Numbered from the stretch's first letter, positions 41,692-51,467 are shown. The stretch is DNA of 64,000 bases from Pyrinomonadaceae bacterium (GCA_019694355.1 JAIBCB010000002.1:434001-498000); one strand, 5' to 3'. A program made the numbers and translations. Notes: generated from the letters alone by a model not told the origin.

Positions 41692-42837
41692 ATGAGTACA
41701 GGAACTGAAACAGGATCTGGAGCCGCAACCGCCGGACTTCGAGGCGTTGTCGCCGCACAAAGTTCGATCGGCGACGTAAATGGCGAACAGGGAATTTTAA
41801 TTTACCAGGGCTATAACATTCACGACCTCGCCGAACATTCTACGTTCGAAGAGGTCATTTTTCTTTTGTGGAATGGGCGCCTGCCGAAGGCGGATGAGCT
41901 TGCCGATCTAAAGGCGCGTATCGCCGCAAGTTATGCGGTTCCGGCCGAGGTCGTGGCCTTGATGCAGAGCTTCCCGAAAGACGCCGATCCGATGGATGCT
42001 CTTCGGACGGCAGTTTCTTCTCTTGATTTTTACGACAAGGCGGGCAGAGGCACGGATCGCGATTCCGCGATGAGTGCGGCGATCAAACTCACCGCCCAGA
42101 TCGGCACTATCGCGGCGGCATTTGACCGCATCCGAAGCGGCAAAGACGTCGTCGCACCGGACGCGAGCCTTTCGATCGCCGAGAACTTCCTTTATATGCT
42201 TCGCGGCGAGAAACCGTCGGCGGACGAAGCCCGGATGTTCGACGTTTGTTTGATCCTGCACGCCGACCACGAGCTGAACGCCTCGACGTTCACGACGCGT
42301 GTCGTTGCCGGAACGCTTGCCGATATGTACGGCTGCGTAACTGCCGGCATCGCGGCTCTCGCCGGGCCTCTGCACGGCGGTGCGAACACCAACGTGATGA
42401 AGATGCTCATCGAGATCGGCTCGCTCGACGCAGTCGACGCGTGGGTCGAAAAGGCACTCGAAGAGAAACGCAAGATCATGGGCATCGGCCATGCCGTTTA
42501 CAAGACCGAAGATCCGCGTGCGACGTGGCTCCGCCGCTATTCGAAGCAGATGGCCGAGAAGACCGGCGAATCCAAGTGGTTCGATATGTCGCAGCGCATC
42601 GAACAGCTGATGCACGAGAAAAAGGGAATGTTCCCGAACGTCGATTTTTACTCGGCTTCGACCTACTACCTGATGGGGATTCCGCTCGATCTTTATACGC
42701 CGATCTTTGCGGTCAGCCGCATCTCCGGTTGGACCGGCCACATCCTCGAGCAGTACGGCAATAACAAACTCATCCGTCCGCGTGCCGAATACATCGGCCC
42801 ACGCGACCTCAAGTACGCGCCGATCGAAGAACGGTAA
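41692..42837 (+). CDS. citrate synthase (type II/2-methylcitrate synthase family)
   Basis: The 381-residue enzyme condenses acetyl-CoA (or propionyl-CoA) with oxaloacetate. The catalytic triad can be read: H228 in LHGGANTNV, H267 in GIGHAVYKTEDPRA and D318 in FPNVDFYSASTYYL. HADHELNASTFTTRV and the PRAEYIGPRDLKY ending are family features. The length matches the short Gram-positive/archaeal-type citrate synthases, which include methylcitrate synthases. Without a neighbouring prp gene I cannot decide the substrate, and gltA is the default reading. It is a single-gene unit with its own promoter and terminator. Confidence 0.93.
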   Translation: MSTGTETGSGAATAGLRGVVAAQSSIGDVNGEQGILIYQGYNIHDLAEHSTFEEVIFLLWNGRLPKADELADLKARIAASYAVPAEVVALMQSFPKDADPMDALRTAVSSLDFYDKAGRGTDRDSAMSAAIKLTAQIGTIAAAFDRIRSGKDVVAPDASLSIAENFLYMLRGEKPSADEARMFDVCLILHADHELNASTFTTRVVAGTLADMYGCVTAGIAALAGPLHGGANTNVMKMLIEIGSLDAVDAWVEKALEEKRKIMGIGHAVYKTEDPRATWLRRYSKQMAEKTGESKWFDMSQRIEQLMHEKKGMFPNVDFYSASTYYLMGIPLDLYTPIFAVSRISGWTGHILEQYGNNKLIRPRAEYIGPRDLKYAPIEER

Positions 42838-42862
42838 GTTTGATTACTGTTTTATTGAAGCA

Positions 42863-42897
42863 AAGCCTCGGAAATGCAAATTCCCGAGGCTTTTGTT
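42863..42897 (+). terminator. rho-independent terminator after citrate synthase
   Basis: GCCTCGG (42865-42871) pairs with CCGAGGC (42884-42890), flanked by AA and TT that extend the stem, and followed by TTTTGTT. Confidence 0.85.
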
Positions 42898-42912
42898 ATG
42901 CATACTGCGTTG

Positions 42913-43422
42913 TCACGCAGATGACTTTTGTTGATCTCTTTCCTTTTCGGCTTGTTCAACCATGAATTTGATCTCGCGATCAAATTCATCGAACTCCTTT
43001 TTCTGCCGTATTTTTGCCCGTTCACTATCGTTCAAGAACCTAACTCCCTTGATCTCCGAATTCTTGAGTGATTCGATCCAGCCGTTCAATTGTTTAGAAA
43101 TACTTTCTTCACACTTTATCAAATTTGAAATTTCAGATCTGAAATTTGAGAACTTGACCGATCTCTCGCAGAGCCGCAGCATCGATCTGCATTCGCCGGC
43201 CGAACCTTTCGAAATATAGAGGAAATTGATCAGATCGTTCTTCGTTCCTCGCTCGAACCCTTCGGCGATATTATTTGATATCGAAACGGCAGCACGTTCG
43301 ATCTGATTCTTGAGATCACCAACACCACGAAAATCAACTTTAGCTGTGAACTCAAAAAGCCCAAGCGCAAACTCGATCGCAGAGTTCCACACAGGAAGCT
43401 CCTCGAAGTTCTTATATCTCAT
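42913..43422 (-). CDS. four-helix-bundle protein (23S rRNA intervening-sequence protein family)
   Basis: I start at ATG 43422 (MRYKNFEELPVWNSAIEFAL), which is the usual beginning of this family; the frame opens seven codons earlier. The 169-residue product has the family motifs LPVWNSAIEFALGLFEFTA, LKNQIERAAVSISNNIAEG and FLYISKGSAGECRSMLRL. The family was first seen inside 23S rRNA insertions but is widespread as free genes and has no firm function. This copy is longer at the C terminus, with a charged tail (about 120-169). There is no rRNA nearby. It is flanked by convergent and tandem genes without an operon partner. Confidence 0.85.
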   Translation of the reverse strand: MRYKNFEELPVWNSAIEFALGLFEFTAKVDFRGVGDLKNQIERAAVSISNNIAEGFERGTKNDLINFLYISKGSAGECRSMLRLCERSVKFSNFRSEISNLIKCEESISKQLNGWIESLKNSEIKGVRFLNDSERAKIRQKKEFDEFDREIKFMVEQAEKERDQQKSSA

Positions 43423-43500
43423 AGTCAATCGCCAAAATGGCACCTACATCTTACCTTTTGGAAAGATTAGCTCAAAAAGAAGAGGTTTCCAGATCGTGCC

Positions 43501-45279
43501 TCATTGGCCGTTGGTTTGTGCGGCTATGGGGATGTCGCCGGGGAGGCCGAATTGCGTGGCGGAGAAGCCTGCGTTTGACTGAAGCAGATACCACATTCCC
43601 TGCGACGGCCTAAAAACGGCAAGATCCTTTTGGCCGTCGCCATCGTAATCGCCGGGTGCGGGAACATCGCCCGCCGTGCCGAACGCAACTGCGTAAAAGC
43701 TGCTTGTCGTGCCGCTTCGGAGCACGTACCAGGTGCCGGTCGATTGGCGAAAGACGGCGATGTCTGCTTTGCCGTCGCCGGTGTAATCCGCGGGAACAGG
43801 TGCGTCGTCGGCGGTGCCGAATTGGACGGCCGCGAAACTCGAATCCGAACTATTCAGTCGATACCAGACGTTCGTCGATGGGCGAAATACGGCGACATCG
43901 GCTTTGCCGTCGCCGTCAAAATCGCTTGGCGTCGGGCGGTCGCCTGCCATCCCGAATTGCCGCACCTGAACTCCTGAATCCGTACCATTGATGTACCACG
44001 TGCCGGTCGAAGGCCGAAAGACGGCAAGGTCGGCACTTCCGTCGGCGTCAAAATCCGCGGGTGCAGGAATGTCGCCCTGTGTGCCGAAACTTGCCGCGTA
44101 GAACGTGGAATCCTCGCTTCTCAAGACATACCAAGCGCCGTTGGAAGGCCGCCAGATCGCAATATCTGTCTTGCCGTCGCCGGTAAGATCAGCGGCGGCG
44201 AGCTTGTCGCTGGCGACTCCGAAACTGTACGCAGCAAAACCGGCGGTCGAACGCTGCAAATACCAAACTCCTGTGTCCGGGCGAAAGACGGAAATATCCG
44301 AGCGTCCGTCGCCATCGTAGTCGTTGCTCGGCATCAAGAGATGCGGCGGTGCATCGACAACTTCAAAGTCCGAGCCTTTGACACGCGAGAGCGAGCTCAG
44401 CTCTTCGTCATCCCAAAGCGGATCGTGCGTGCCCGAGACATACCAGTTCGAGCCGTTGTCAGCGAGGATCATCCCGTACTTTTTCATCGCACGCAGGATC
44501 ACGCGAACGTTCGGGCTGAACGCAGGATCGTCCACGTTGAAGTTCGCCTTGAGCCGGACGCGAAGCCCCATCGGCGGCGCGTTCGGGCTCGACGTGCTGC
44601 CTGCGCTGTGCGTCGCGGGATAAACGTAGGCCGTGCGCGTGACGCTAGCGGTAAATCGAAATGCGTGCCGGATCTCGCCCGCGAGAACTTCGTCGCGACG
44701 TACGAGGCCGGGAAAGATCGCAAGGCCGGCGGCATCGGCCGAGGTCCAGCCGAGCGGGCGCAGTTTATTCGACCTAAGGTTCCAGCGGCTTCCGCTGCCG
44801 GCCGTCCAACTCGCACCGTTGTTTACCGGAAAAGAATAGTAGGTTTCGTACAGCATCCAGGTGTCGCGGTCGAGCACGAGAACGTGGCGGTCGCCGTCTG
44901 ACGCTGTGCCGCCCTCGATCGGTGCATTCGAAGGGATCGGGTACGGGCCGGGATCGCTTTCTTCCGGCCACCACACAAAATCGACGGGCACCGGTGCCTG
45001 CGAACCGGGCACGACCACATACGGAATTCCGATCGGTGAGCCTTCCCAAAACGTGCCGAAATCCGGGTGCACGCCGGTATTTAGGCCGATGCTCGATATG
45101 ATGTTCTGCGAATTCGGGTGGACGCGAAACTTCGAAACGTCCATATTCCAGGCGTTGTTCGCCGGAAAAGGCCGTGCCCCGTTTAAGTTCGCACCGATGC
45201 CGAGCGAAGGTGTCGGCTGCGGTGTCTGAGCGATGCAAATACCTGCGAACAAAAGGGTTATAATTATCGTACGAAGCAT
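43501..45279 (-). CDS. secreted FG-GAP/VCBS repeat protein
   Basis: The 592-residue protein has a signal peptide (TIIITLLFAGICIAQ) and an N-terminal domain of about 270 residues that I do not recognise, which contains FVWWPEESDPGPYP, HVLVLDRDTWMLYETYYSFP and LRPLGWTSADAAGLAIFPGL. Six FG-GAP-like repeats of about 46 residues follow, each with a calcium-binding loop such as DYDGDGRSDISVFRP, DLTGDGKTDIAIWRP or DFDADGSADLAVFRP and a WYLL-type strand, forming a beta-propeller. A partial seventh blade closes the protein. Such proteins are extracellular and often bind other cells or surfaces. No catalytic residues can be named. Confidence 0.85.
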   Translation of the reverse strand: MLRTIIITLLFAGICIAQTPQPTPSLGIGANLNGARPFPANNAWNMDVSKFRVHPNSQNIISSIGLNTGVHPDFGTFWEGSPIGIPYVVVPGSQAPVPVDFVWWPEESDPGPYPIPSNAPIEGGTASDGDRHVLVLDRDTWMLYETYYSFPVNNGASWTAGSGSRWNLRSNKLRPLGWTSADAAGLAIFPGLVRRDEVLAGEIRHAFRFTASVTRTAYVYPATHSAGSTSSPNAPPMGLRVRLKANFNVDDPAFSPNVRVILRAMKKYGMILADNGSNWYVSGTHDPLWDDEELSSLSRVKGSDFEVVDAPPHLLMPSNDYDGDGRSDISVFRPDTGVWYLQRSTAGFAAYSFGVASDKLAAADLTGDGKTDIAIWRPSNGAWYVLRSEDSTFYAASFGTQGDIPAPADFDADGSADLAVFRPSTGTWYINGTDSGVQVRQFGMAGDRPTPSDFDGDGKADVAVFRPSTNVWYRLNSSDSSFAAVQFGTADDAPVPADYTGDGKADIAVFRQSTGTWYVLRSGTTSSFYAVAFGTAGDVPAPGDYDGDGQKDLAVFRPSQGMWYLLQSNAGFSATQFGLPGDIPIAAQTNGQ

Positions 45280-45958
45280 ATGGCTTAGGTGCGCCGAGTG
45301 CGATGGTTGGCGCGGGATCGAGTAGATTTCGGGAGGATGCGTGCTGTTAAAGACAATTGTATGCGTTGAAGAGCGGCGTGGTCAAGAAGTTTTAACGTTG
45401 ACAAGCGAAGGCGGTTGCAGAAGCCCGCACGCAGTAAGGGCACGCGCTCTCAAAAGACGACTTTAATGTGCAATTCGAAGACCGGGGCAATTCGAAGAGG
45501 CTCTCAAAAATGGCGCTTGACACGTATGATACACTCATAGAGAAGGTGTAAACATACGTTTTATGCCTGATTTTTGACAAAAGTGACAAAAATTGTAATC
45601 GCAGATCGCCAGAACGCCGATCTTTGTCCCACTTTGTCCCGCTTTTCCCATTCGCGGTGGGACGGGACAAACATCGGGGAATTGTGAATTGTTCATTGTT
45701 AATTGTTCATTGTGAATTGGGAATGGAGTCCGGGCATGAGCGGTTTTCAACCGCTGACTGGATAATGGCGAGTGCCCTTACTAGCGTGCGGGCTTCTTCA
45801 ACGGATCATCTGTTCTCCATTCTCCATTCTCAATTTCGCTGTGCGGACTTCTGCAATTCTGGCTGCCCGCTCACGCAGGCGGTTCCGACTGCGAGGAATA
45901 GAGACGGTCAGCTATCAGCTTACTGCCCAATGGGCTATGATATTTGCACGCGAGGTAG
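45280..45958. repeat. 679 bp gap holding the second repeat element
   Basis: No gene is seen. Most of the gap is copy B of the dispersed element, and its right end carries a REP-like CCGCC unit and two ATAGCTG-type heptads on the opposite strand. The first 120 bases next to the FG-GAP gene show nothing clear. Confidence 0.7.
45410..45890 (-). repeat. dispersed element, copy B (about 480 bp, inverted relative to copy A)
   Basis: Read on the minus strand it follows copy A (11379-11851) landmark by landmark. Compared with copy A it has fewer CAATKAA heptads and an extra stretch near the AAGTCGTCT end (TTTGAGAGCGCGTGCCCTTACT). The core, 45455-45681, has the paired TTTGTCCC and GGGACAAA, the TTTTTGTCAC tract and the TTCGAATTGC direct repeat. 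Both copies sit between genes and in opposite orientation. Confidence 0.8.
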
Positions 45959-48103
45959 ATGAGGATGAAGATCAATAGAGCCATTACTGCGGCGGTCGCC
46001 GTTTTTACGATCATCGTTATCGGTAGATTCGTGATCGTTGCGCAAGATATGAAACCACCAATTGCAAAGAAAGTCCCGAAGGTATTGAAGATCCACGGTT
46101 ACGAGATCACGGATAATTACGCCTGGCTGCGCGACCGCAGCGACAAGAAAGATCCGGCGATCATCAAGTATCTTGAGGACAACAACAAGTACACAGAGTC
46201 GTTCATGGGCAGGCACGCCGGCTTTGTAGATTCGCTCTACAAGGAGATGCTCGGCCGCATCAAGCAGGACGACACGAGCGTGCCGTATCACAAGGGCAGC
46301 TATTGGTATTTCACAAAGACCGAAGAGGGCAAGCAGTATCCGGTCTTTCTTCGCGGAACGAAAGCCGACGGTTCGGACGCCAAAGTTCTAATCGATCAAA
46401 ATGAACTTGCGAAGGGCCACGAGTATTTTGCGATCGCGGAATTCGACGTGAGCGACGACGGCAACATACTTGCTTTTTCGACGGACACGACCGGTTACAG
46501 GCAGTACACGCTTCAGTTCAAAGATCTTCGCACGGGCAAGATGCTGCCGGAAAAATTCGAGCGTGTGACGTCCTTTGTTTGGACGCCGGACAATAAGACG
46601 GTCTTTTTCGGCACGGAGGACGATGTGTCGAAACGCTCTGACCTGATCTTCCGCTATGAACTTGGCAGCGGCGCCAAGCCGACCGAAGTTTTCAATGAAA
46701 AGGACGTGCTTTTTAACACCTATGTCGGACGCTCACGCGACGGCAAGATGCTCTTTATCGGTTCCGGCGCCAAGACGATGGACGAATACCGCTATCTCGC
46801 CGCCGATGCACCAACGGGCGAGTGGAAAGTCCTCGCCCCGCGTCGCGAGGGCCATCAGTACACGCCTGATTTCGATATGGGCGAGTTCTATTTCAAGACG
46901 AACCGCGACGGCGCAGAGAACTTCAAGATCGATCGTGCCGACGCATCGGATCCGAGCGAAAAGAATTGGAAACCTTTCATTCCGTATCGCGAGAACGTGA
47001 ATATCGAGGGCATCGACTTCTTCAAGGATTACGCCGTTGTGTCCGAAAAAGAAGACGGGATCGAGTATCTTCGCGTGATGGACCGCAAGACGCGTCGGGC
47101 AGATGTGCGTATCAAGACCGACGAGGACGTTTACACGATGAGCGTCGGCCAAAATGCGGAATACGACACGCCGTACGTCAGATACAACTATGCATCGATG
47201 ATCACGCCGGCGTCGGTCTATGATTTTGACTTCAAGACGCGTGAAAGCAAGCTCGTCAAACAGCAGGAGATCCCGAGCGGCTACGATAAAACGAAATACG
47301 AAACGACACGCGTTTGGGCCGTGGCACGTGATGGTGTAAAAGTGCCGATCCTGCTAATGATGAAGAAGGGCACAAAACTCGACGGCAAGTCGCCGATGCT
47401 GCTCTACGGATACGGTTCGTACGGCGTGAGCATTACGCCGAATTTCTCGACCGCGAGACTTTCGCTTGTCGATCGCGGAATGATCTATGCCATCGCGCAG
47501 ATACGCGGCGGCGGCGAATTGGGCGAGAAATGGCGGCTTGCGGGCCGAATGTTCACGAAGCTGAACACGTTCAATGATTTCGTGGATTCCGCAAAATGGC
47601 TTGTCGCGAATAAATACACGGCCTCCGACAGGCTCGTAATTCAAGGCGGTTCGGCCGGCGGCCTGCTCGTTGGTGCGGCGGTGAACCAATCGCCTGAGAC
47701 ATTCCACGCTGCGATCGCACAGGTGCCGTTCGTTGATGTGATGAACACGATGCTCGACGATACGCTGCCGCTCACGACCGAAGAATGGATCGAGTGGGGC
47801 AACCCGAACGAGAAAAAGGCCTGGGACTATATGGTGCAGTATTCGCCGTATGACAACGTCAAGAAACAGCCTTACCCGAATATGCTGATCGAGATCTCGA
47901 TCAACGACAGCCAGGTTCCGTATTGGGAAGGTGCGAAGTTCGCCGCGAAGCTGCGCGAATTCAACACGAACAAGAAGTCGGCCATCCTGCTAAAGACAAA
48001 TATGGGTGCGGGCCACGGCGGATCTTCCGGCAGATACGACCGCCTAAAGGAGATCGCGTTCGACTATGCGTACGCCCTAACCGAGGTCGGCGTGGACAGG
48101 TAG
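45959..48103 (+). CDS. prolyl oligopeptidase family serine peptidase (S9A)
   Basis: The 714-residue enzyme has a signal-like N terminus (ITAAVAVFTIIVIGRFVIVA), so it is probably periplasmic. An N-terminal beta-propeller (about 75-430) covers an alpha/beta-hydrolase domain. The catalytic triad is S565 in GGSAGGLLVG, D650 in INDSQVPYW and H686 in GAGHGGSSGR, matching prolyl oligopeptidases that cut after proline in short peptides. The sequence DNYAWLRDRSDKKDPAIIKYL at the start is typical of the family. Two ATG codons lie six bases apart (45959 and 45965); the second has the better spacing to the upstream GAGG. It stands alone next to the repeat element. Confidence 0.93.
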   Translation: MRMKINRAITAAVAVFTIIVIGRFVIVAQDMKPPIAKKVPKVLKIHGYEITDNYAWLRDRSDKKDPAIIKYLEDNNKYTESFMGRHAGFVDSLYKEMLGRIKQDDTSVPYHKGSYWYFTKTEEGKQYPVFLRGTKADGSDAKVLIDQNELAKGHEYFAIAEFDVSDDGNILAFSTDTTGYRQYTLQFKDLRTGKMLPEKFERVTSFVWTPDNKTVFFGTEDDVSKRSDLIFRYELGSGAKPTEVFNEKDVLFNTYVGRSRDGKMLFIGSGAKTMDEYRYLAADAPTGEWKVLAPRREGHQYTPDFDMGEFYFKTNRDGAENFKIDRADASDPSEKNWKPFIPYRENVNIEGIDFFKDYAVVSEKEDGIEYLRVMDRKTRRADVRIKTDEDVYTMSVGQNAEYDTPYVRYNYASMITPASVYDFDFKTRESKLVKQQEIPSGYDKTKYETTRVWAVARDGVKVPILLMMKKGTKLDGKSPMLLYGYGSYGVSITPNFSTARLSLVDRGMIYAIAQIRGGGELGEKWRLAGRMFTKLNTFNDFVDSAKWLVANKYTASDRLVIQGGSAGGLLVGAAVNQSPETFHAAIAQVPFVDVMNTMLDDTLPLTTEEWIEWGNPNEKKAWDYMVQYSPYDNVKKQPYPNMLIEISINDSQVPYWEGAKFAAKLREFNTNKKSAILLKTNMGAGHGGSSGRYDRLKEIAFDYAYALTEVGVDR

Positions 48104-48317
48104 ATTTAGCCGTGCATGATGAATTGGCCGTCGCTCATTGCCCATTGTTAATTGGAACATTGTACCTTGGTGACTTTTGTCCCAATTGACAATTGCTCAA
48201 GGTACAATTGCCAATCGTAGATGACATTTTCCTGTTTTCTACAGGTTGCGGTCACCCATCAACAATTTTCAACAAAAGCTGTAATTCGTTGACTATTAGC
48301 CGTTTACTTCAACGGTT
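48104..48317. other. intergenic region with a long inverted repeat
   Basis: ATTGTACCTTG (48159-48169) and CAAGGTACAAT (48198-48208) form a perfect 11 bp stem with a 28-base loop, extended outside by TTGG and CCAA. The loop carries CAATTG units reminiscent of the CAATKAA heptads. It may form a structured transcript end or a binding site; no T run follows. Confidence 0.5.
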
Positions 48318-50210
48318 ATGTGTGGAATAAACGGCATTGCTCTGCGTGAAGGTAGGGTCGATGAGCAGCGGCTTATCGAGATGCGCGATGTGCTTGAACA
48401 TCGCGGGCCGGATGATGCAGGCGTTTATATTGACGGGAACATCGGGCTTGGGCATCGGCGTTTGAGCATCGTCGATGTTGCGGGCGGCATCCAGCCGATG
48501 AAACGCGGCAATGCTTCGATCGTCTTTAACGGCGAGATCTACGACCACAAAGAAAGCCGAAAGGCTCTTGCCGCCGGAAATGTCGAATTTTCTACAACGT
48601 CTGACACCGAGACGATCCTTGCACTCTACGAGCGATATGGCCGCGAGACGGTCGAGCATCTCCGCGGGATGTTCGCCTTTGCGATCTGGGATGCCGCTGA
48701 ACGGAGTCTTTTTATCGCACGCGACCGGCTCGGCGTAAAGCCGCTCTATTATGTTCATCACGAGAACGGCGATCTATATTTCGCCTCCGAGATAAAAGCA
48801 TTGCTTGCGGCCAATGCCGTGAAGCCGGAAGTGAATTTCGCTGTGCTGCAGGATCAGTTCGCGAATCACGGGACGAGCGGCGATGCGACGCTTTTTGCCG
48901 GCGTCAAGAGGTTAAAGCCTGGCCATACGCTCGAATGGAAAGACGGCCACATCGAGATCCGCGAATATTGGGACCTCAGCTTCGAACCGAAGCTCACGCG
49001 GGCGAACGAGCGGGACTTTGTCGAAGAGTGGCGTGAGATGTTTCGTGAGGCGGTCGAACTTCGGCTGATGGCGGATGTGCCTTTGGGGATGTTCCTTTCG
49101 GGCGGCATCGATTCATCGGCGATCGCTGGCGTAATGTCGCGGCTTGTCGATGAACCGATCAAGACATTCTCGGTCGCGTTCGATGATCCGCAGGCGAACG
49201 AGCATCATTTCGCACGGCTTGTCGCAGAAAGATTTAAGACCGACCATCACGAGACGATCGTCTCGCCGGATCAGTTCTTTGAGATGCTGCCGAAGCTCGT
49301 TTGGCACGAGGACGAGCCGCTCGGATTCCTCGCGAGCGTGCCGCTTTACTTTGTTTCAAAGCTTGCGGCCGAACACGTAAAGGTCGTGCTTACGGGCGAA
49401 GGTTCGGATGAGACGCTTGCCGGTTACGGGCGATATGCGAAGGCGTTGAAGCTGCTCGGGATCGGCGAACGTTATGAGGCTGTGACGCCGTCGTTCATAC
49501 GCGGTGCGGTTCGCGGCGGAGTTGCGGCGATGCCCGCGGGATTGGGCCGCAAACTCGGCCGCACTTTCCTGGCGCGTGACGCGGACATCGAGAATCTTTT
49601 CTTCGATAACTTCGCTGTCTTTCCGAAGAAAGAGCAGGCAAGGCTGTTCTCGGCGAAAGTTCGCGAACATTCCGAGAATGAAGGGCCGTATGCGGAGTAC
49701 GAACGGCTGCTTGCAAAGACGGACGCCGACGACACGCTCGACAAGCTCCTTTATTCGGACACGAAGACGTATCTGCACGAGCTTTTGATGAAGCAAGATC
49801 AGATGTCGATGGCGGCGTCGATCGAGAGCCGCGTGCCGTTTCTGGATCATAGGCTTGTCGAATTTTCGGCGCGTATGCCGCGTGAGATGAAGCTTCGCGG
49901 CGGGACGACCAAATGGATACTCCGCGAGGCGATGGCCGGCGTTCTGCCGAACGAGATCCTGACGCGACCGAAGATGGGCTTTCCCGTGCCGCTCGGCAAA
50001 TGGCTGCGGACGACGCATCGGCACATCGTGGATGAATATGTCCTCAGTGAACGTGCGGCGGCACGCGGAATATTTGATCGCGAATATGTCGCGTCGCTTG
50101 CGGCGAGACATATTGCGGGCGAGAACGCCGATGAAAAGCTCTGGGCGCTCATTAACTTTGAGGTCTGGGCGAGGACGTTCATCGACGGCGAAGCAAGCGG
50201 TCCGAAATAA
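48318..50210 (+). CDS. asnB: asparagine synthase (glutamine-hydrolysing)
   Basis: The 630-residue protein has an N-terminal class II glutaminase domain with the nucleophile C2 (MCGINGIALREG) and a C-terminal ATP-pyrophosphatase synthetase domain with the PP-loop SGGIDSS at 261-267. Also visible are NGEIYDHKESRKA, RDRLGVKPLYY, and VLTGEGSDETLAGYGRY. It transfers the amide of glutamine to an aspartate-like carboxylate through an adenylate. Next to a glycosyltransferase and a methyltransferase it may instead act in surface sugar or polymer modification, as related proteins do in exosortase-linked clusters. Either reading is possible from sequence. The length is typical of the longer AsnB group. 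Confidence 0.9.
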   Translation: MCGINGIALREGRVDEQRLIEMRDVLEHRGPDDAGVYIDGNIGLGHRRLSIVDVAGGIQPMKRGNASIVFNGEIYDHKESRKALAAGNVEFSTTSDTETILALYERYGRETVEHLRGMFAFAIWDAAERSLFIARDRLGVKPLYYVHHENGDLYFASEIKALLAANAVKPEVNFAVLQDQFANHGTSGDATLFAGVKRLKPGHTLEWKDGHIEIREYWDLSFEPKLTRANERDFVEEWREMFREAVELRLMADVPLGMFLSGGIDSSAIAGVMSRLVDEPIKTFSVAFDDPQANEHHFARLVAERFKTDHHETIVSPDQFFEMLPKLVWHEDEPLGFLASVPLYFVSKLAAEHVKVVLTGEGSDETLAGYGRYAKALKLLGIGERYEAVTPSFIRGAVRGGVAAMPAGLGRKLGRTFLARDADIENLFFDNFAVFPKKEQARLFSAKVREHSENEGPYAEYERLLAKTDADDTLDKLLYSDTKTYLHELLMKQDQMSMAASIESRVPFLDHRLVEFSARMPREMKLRGGTTKWILREAMAGVLPNEILTRPKMGFPVPLGKWLRTTHRHIVDEYVLSERAAARGIFDREYVASLAARHIAGENADEKLWALINFEVWARTFIDGEASGPK

Positions 50211-50279
50211 GTGAAAAGGAAAAAGGGGATAAGTGACTTTTTACTTATCACTTAAAACTTATTTCGGAGTTTGAGCGAG

Positions 50280-51467
50280 ATGACAAAGAATGCGGTGAAA
50301 ATGCTAAGGGAAAAATTCCGCTCGTTGCGGGGCCGCGATATCGTGTGTTTTAGCCACGATTGGACGGGCGATCCGCTCTCGAAAACGCATTTGATGCGTG
50401 TGCTTTCGCGTGAGAACCGCATTCTTTGGGTGAACGCCCTGCCGAACCGCACGCCGACCGCTGCATCAAAAGATGTTTCGCGGATCGCGAGAAAACTGAA
50501 GAGCTTTGCCGAACCTATCCGTGAGGTCGAGAAGAACATCTTTGTGCTCAACCCGCTCGTGATCCCTGCATACGGGAGCGACGCGGTCGTCTCGCTGAAC
50601 CGCAAGCTTCTCGTGCGGCAGATACGTCGAACGATGCGGCGGCTTGGCTTTGAGAACGTCGTGAATATGGTCTTTAATCCGGCGGCCGGATTGGTCGCGG
50701 GACATTTGGGCGAGAGTGAGCTGATCTATTACTGCGTCGATGAGTACACGGCATTCACGGGCGTTGCGTCAGGCCTCAAAGAGATCGAAGAAGAGCTGTT
50801 CCGCAAGGCTGACGTCGTCATCGTCTCGGCAGAGAAGCTGCTCGAATCTAAGGCGAAGCACAATTCCGCGACGCATCTGATTCGCCACGGCACCGATTGG
50901 CAGCATTTTAGAAAAGCCGTTGACGGCGAACTCGAATTGCCTACGGACGTCGCCGATCTGCCGCGTCCGATCATCGGGTTTCACGGACTGATCGCCGATT
51001 GGGTCGATCTCGATCTGGTAAAGAAGATCGCGGAGCATTTTTCGCAAGGCTCGGTCGTGCTCGTCGGCAAACACACGATCGAAGCGGAAGGAAAGGTCGC
51101 GGAGTTTCGCCGCATCGCGAACGTTCACATCGTCGGCCGCAAGCCTTACAGCGAACTGCCTGCGTACTGCGCCGCATTCGATGTCGCGATCAATCCGTTC
51201 GTGGTAAACGAGTTGACGCTTGCCGCGAATCCTTTGAAGGTCCGCGAATACCTGGCCGCCGGTTTGCCTGTCGTCTCGACCGATATTCCGGAGGTTCGTG
51301 TGCTCGAAGATGTGCTTGTCGGCGAAACGTCGGACGACTTTATTGCGAAGCTGGAAGATGCTCTCGCACATCCGAAACCGCGTGCGGCGGTCAGCGATGC
51401 GATCCGACACGAGAGTTGGGACGCGAAGGTTGACGAGCTGCGGGCGATCCTTGAGGAAAGAAATTAG
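50280..51467 (+). CDS. glycosyltransferase (GT4-like)
   Basis: The frame opens with TTG at 50271, but the ATG at 50280 has the better spacing to GGAG (50266-50269). The product of about 395 residues begins with a basic helix. IVCFSHDWTGDPLSKTHLMR and ILWVNALPNRTPTA follow, an opening seen in glycosyltransferases of sugar-polymer clusters. The donor half has IIGFHGLIADWVDLDLVKKI, SVVLVGKHTIEAEGKVAEFR and VAINPFVVNELTLAANPLKV with REYLAAGLPVV. It lies 60 bp after asnB and its stop codon touches the start of the methyltransferase gene, so these three are likely one transcript. Confidence 0.85.
   Translation: MTKNAVKMLREKFRSLRGRDIVCFSHDWTGDPLSKTHLMRVLSRENRILWVNALPNRTPTAASKDVSRIARKLKSFAEPIREVEKNIFVLNPLVIPAYGSDAVVSLNRKLLVRQIRRTMRRLGFENVVNMVFNPAAGLVAGHLGESELIYYCVDEYTAFTGVASGLKEIEEELFRKADVVIVSAEKLLESKAKHNSATHLIRHGTDWQHFRKAVDGELELPTDVADLPRPIIGFHGLIADWVDLDLVKKIAEHFSQGSVVLVGKHTIEAEGKVAEFRRIANVHIVGRKPYSELPAYCAAFDVAINPFVVNELTLAANPLKVREYLAAGLPVVSTDIPEVRVLEDVLVGETSDDFIAKLEDALAHPKPRAAVSDAIRHESWDAKVDELRAILEERN

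Noticed and set aside
42913..43422. The four-helix-bundle gene as a sign of a nearby 23S rRNA gene.
   Set aside because: No rRNA sequence is seen on either side, and free copies of this family are common.
43547..44343. Repetitive DNA in the FG-GAP gene as a separate repeat feature.
   Set aside because: The repetition follows the protein propeller blades and is diverged at the DNA level, so it is coding sequence.
45392..45750. Frames of 71-92 residues in copy B similar to those in copy A.
   Set aside because: The similarity follows the DNA in two different frames at once, with frame-breaking length changes, which is not how a protein is conserved.
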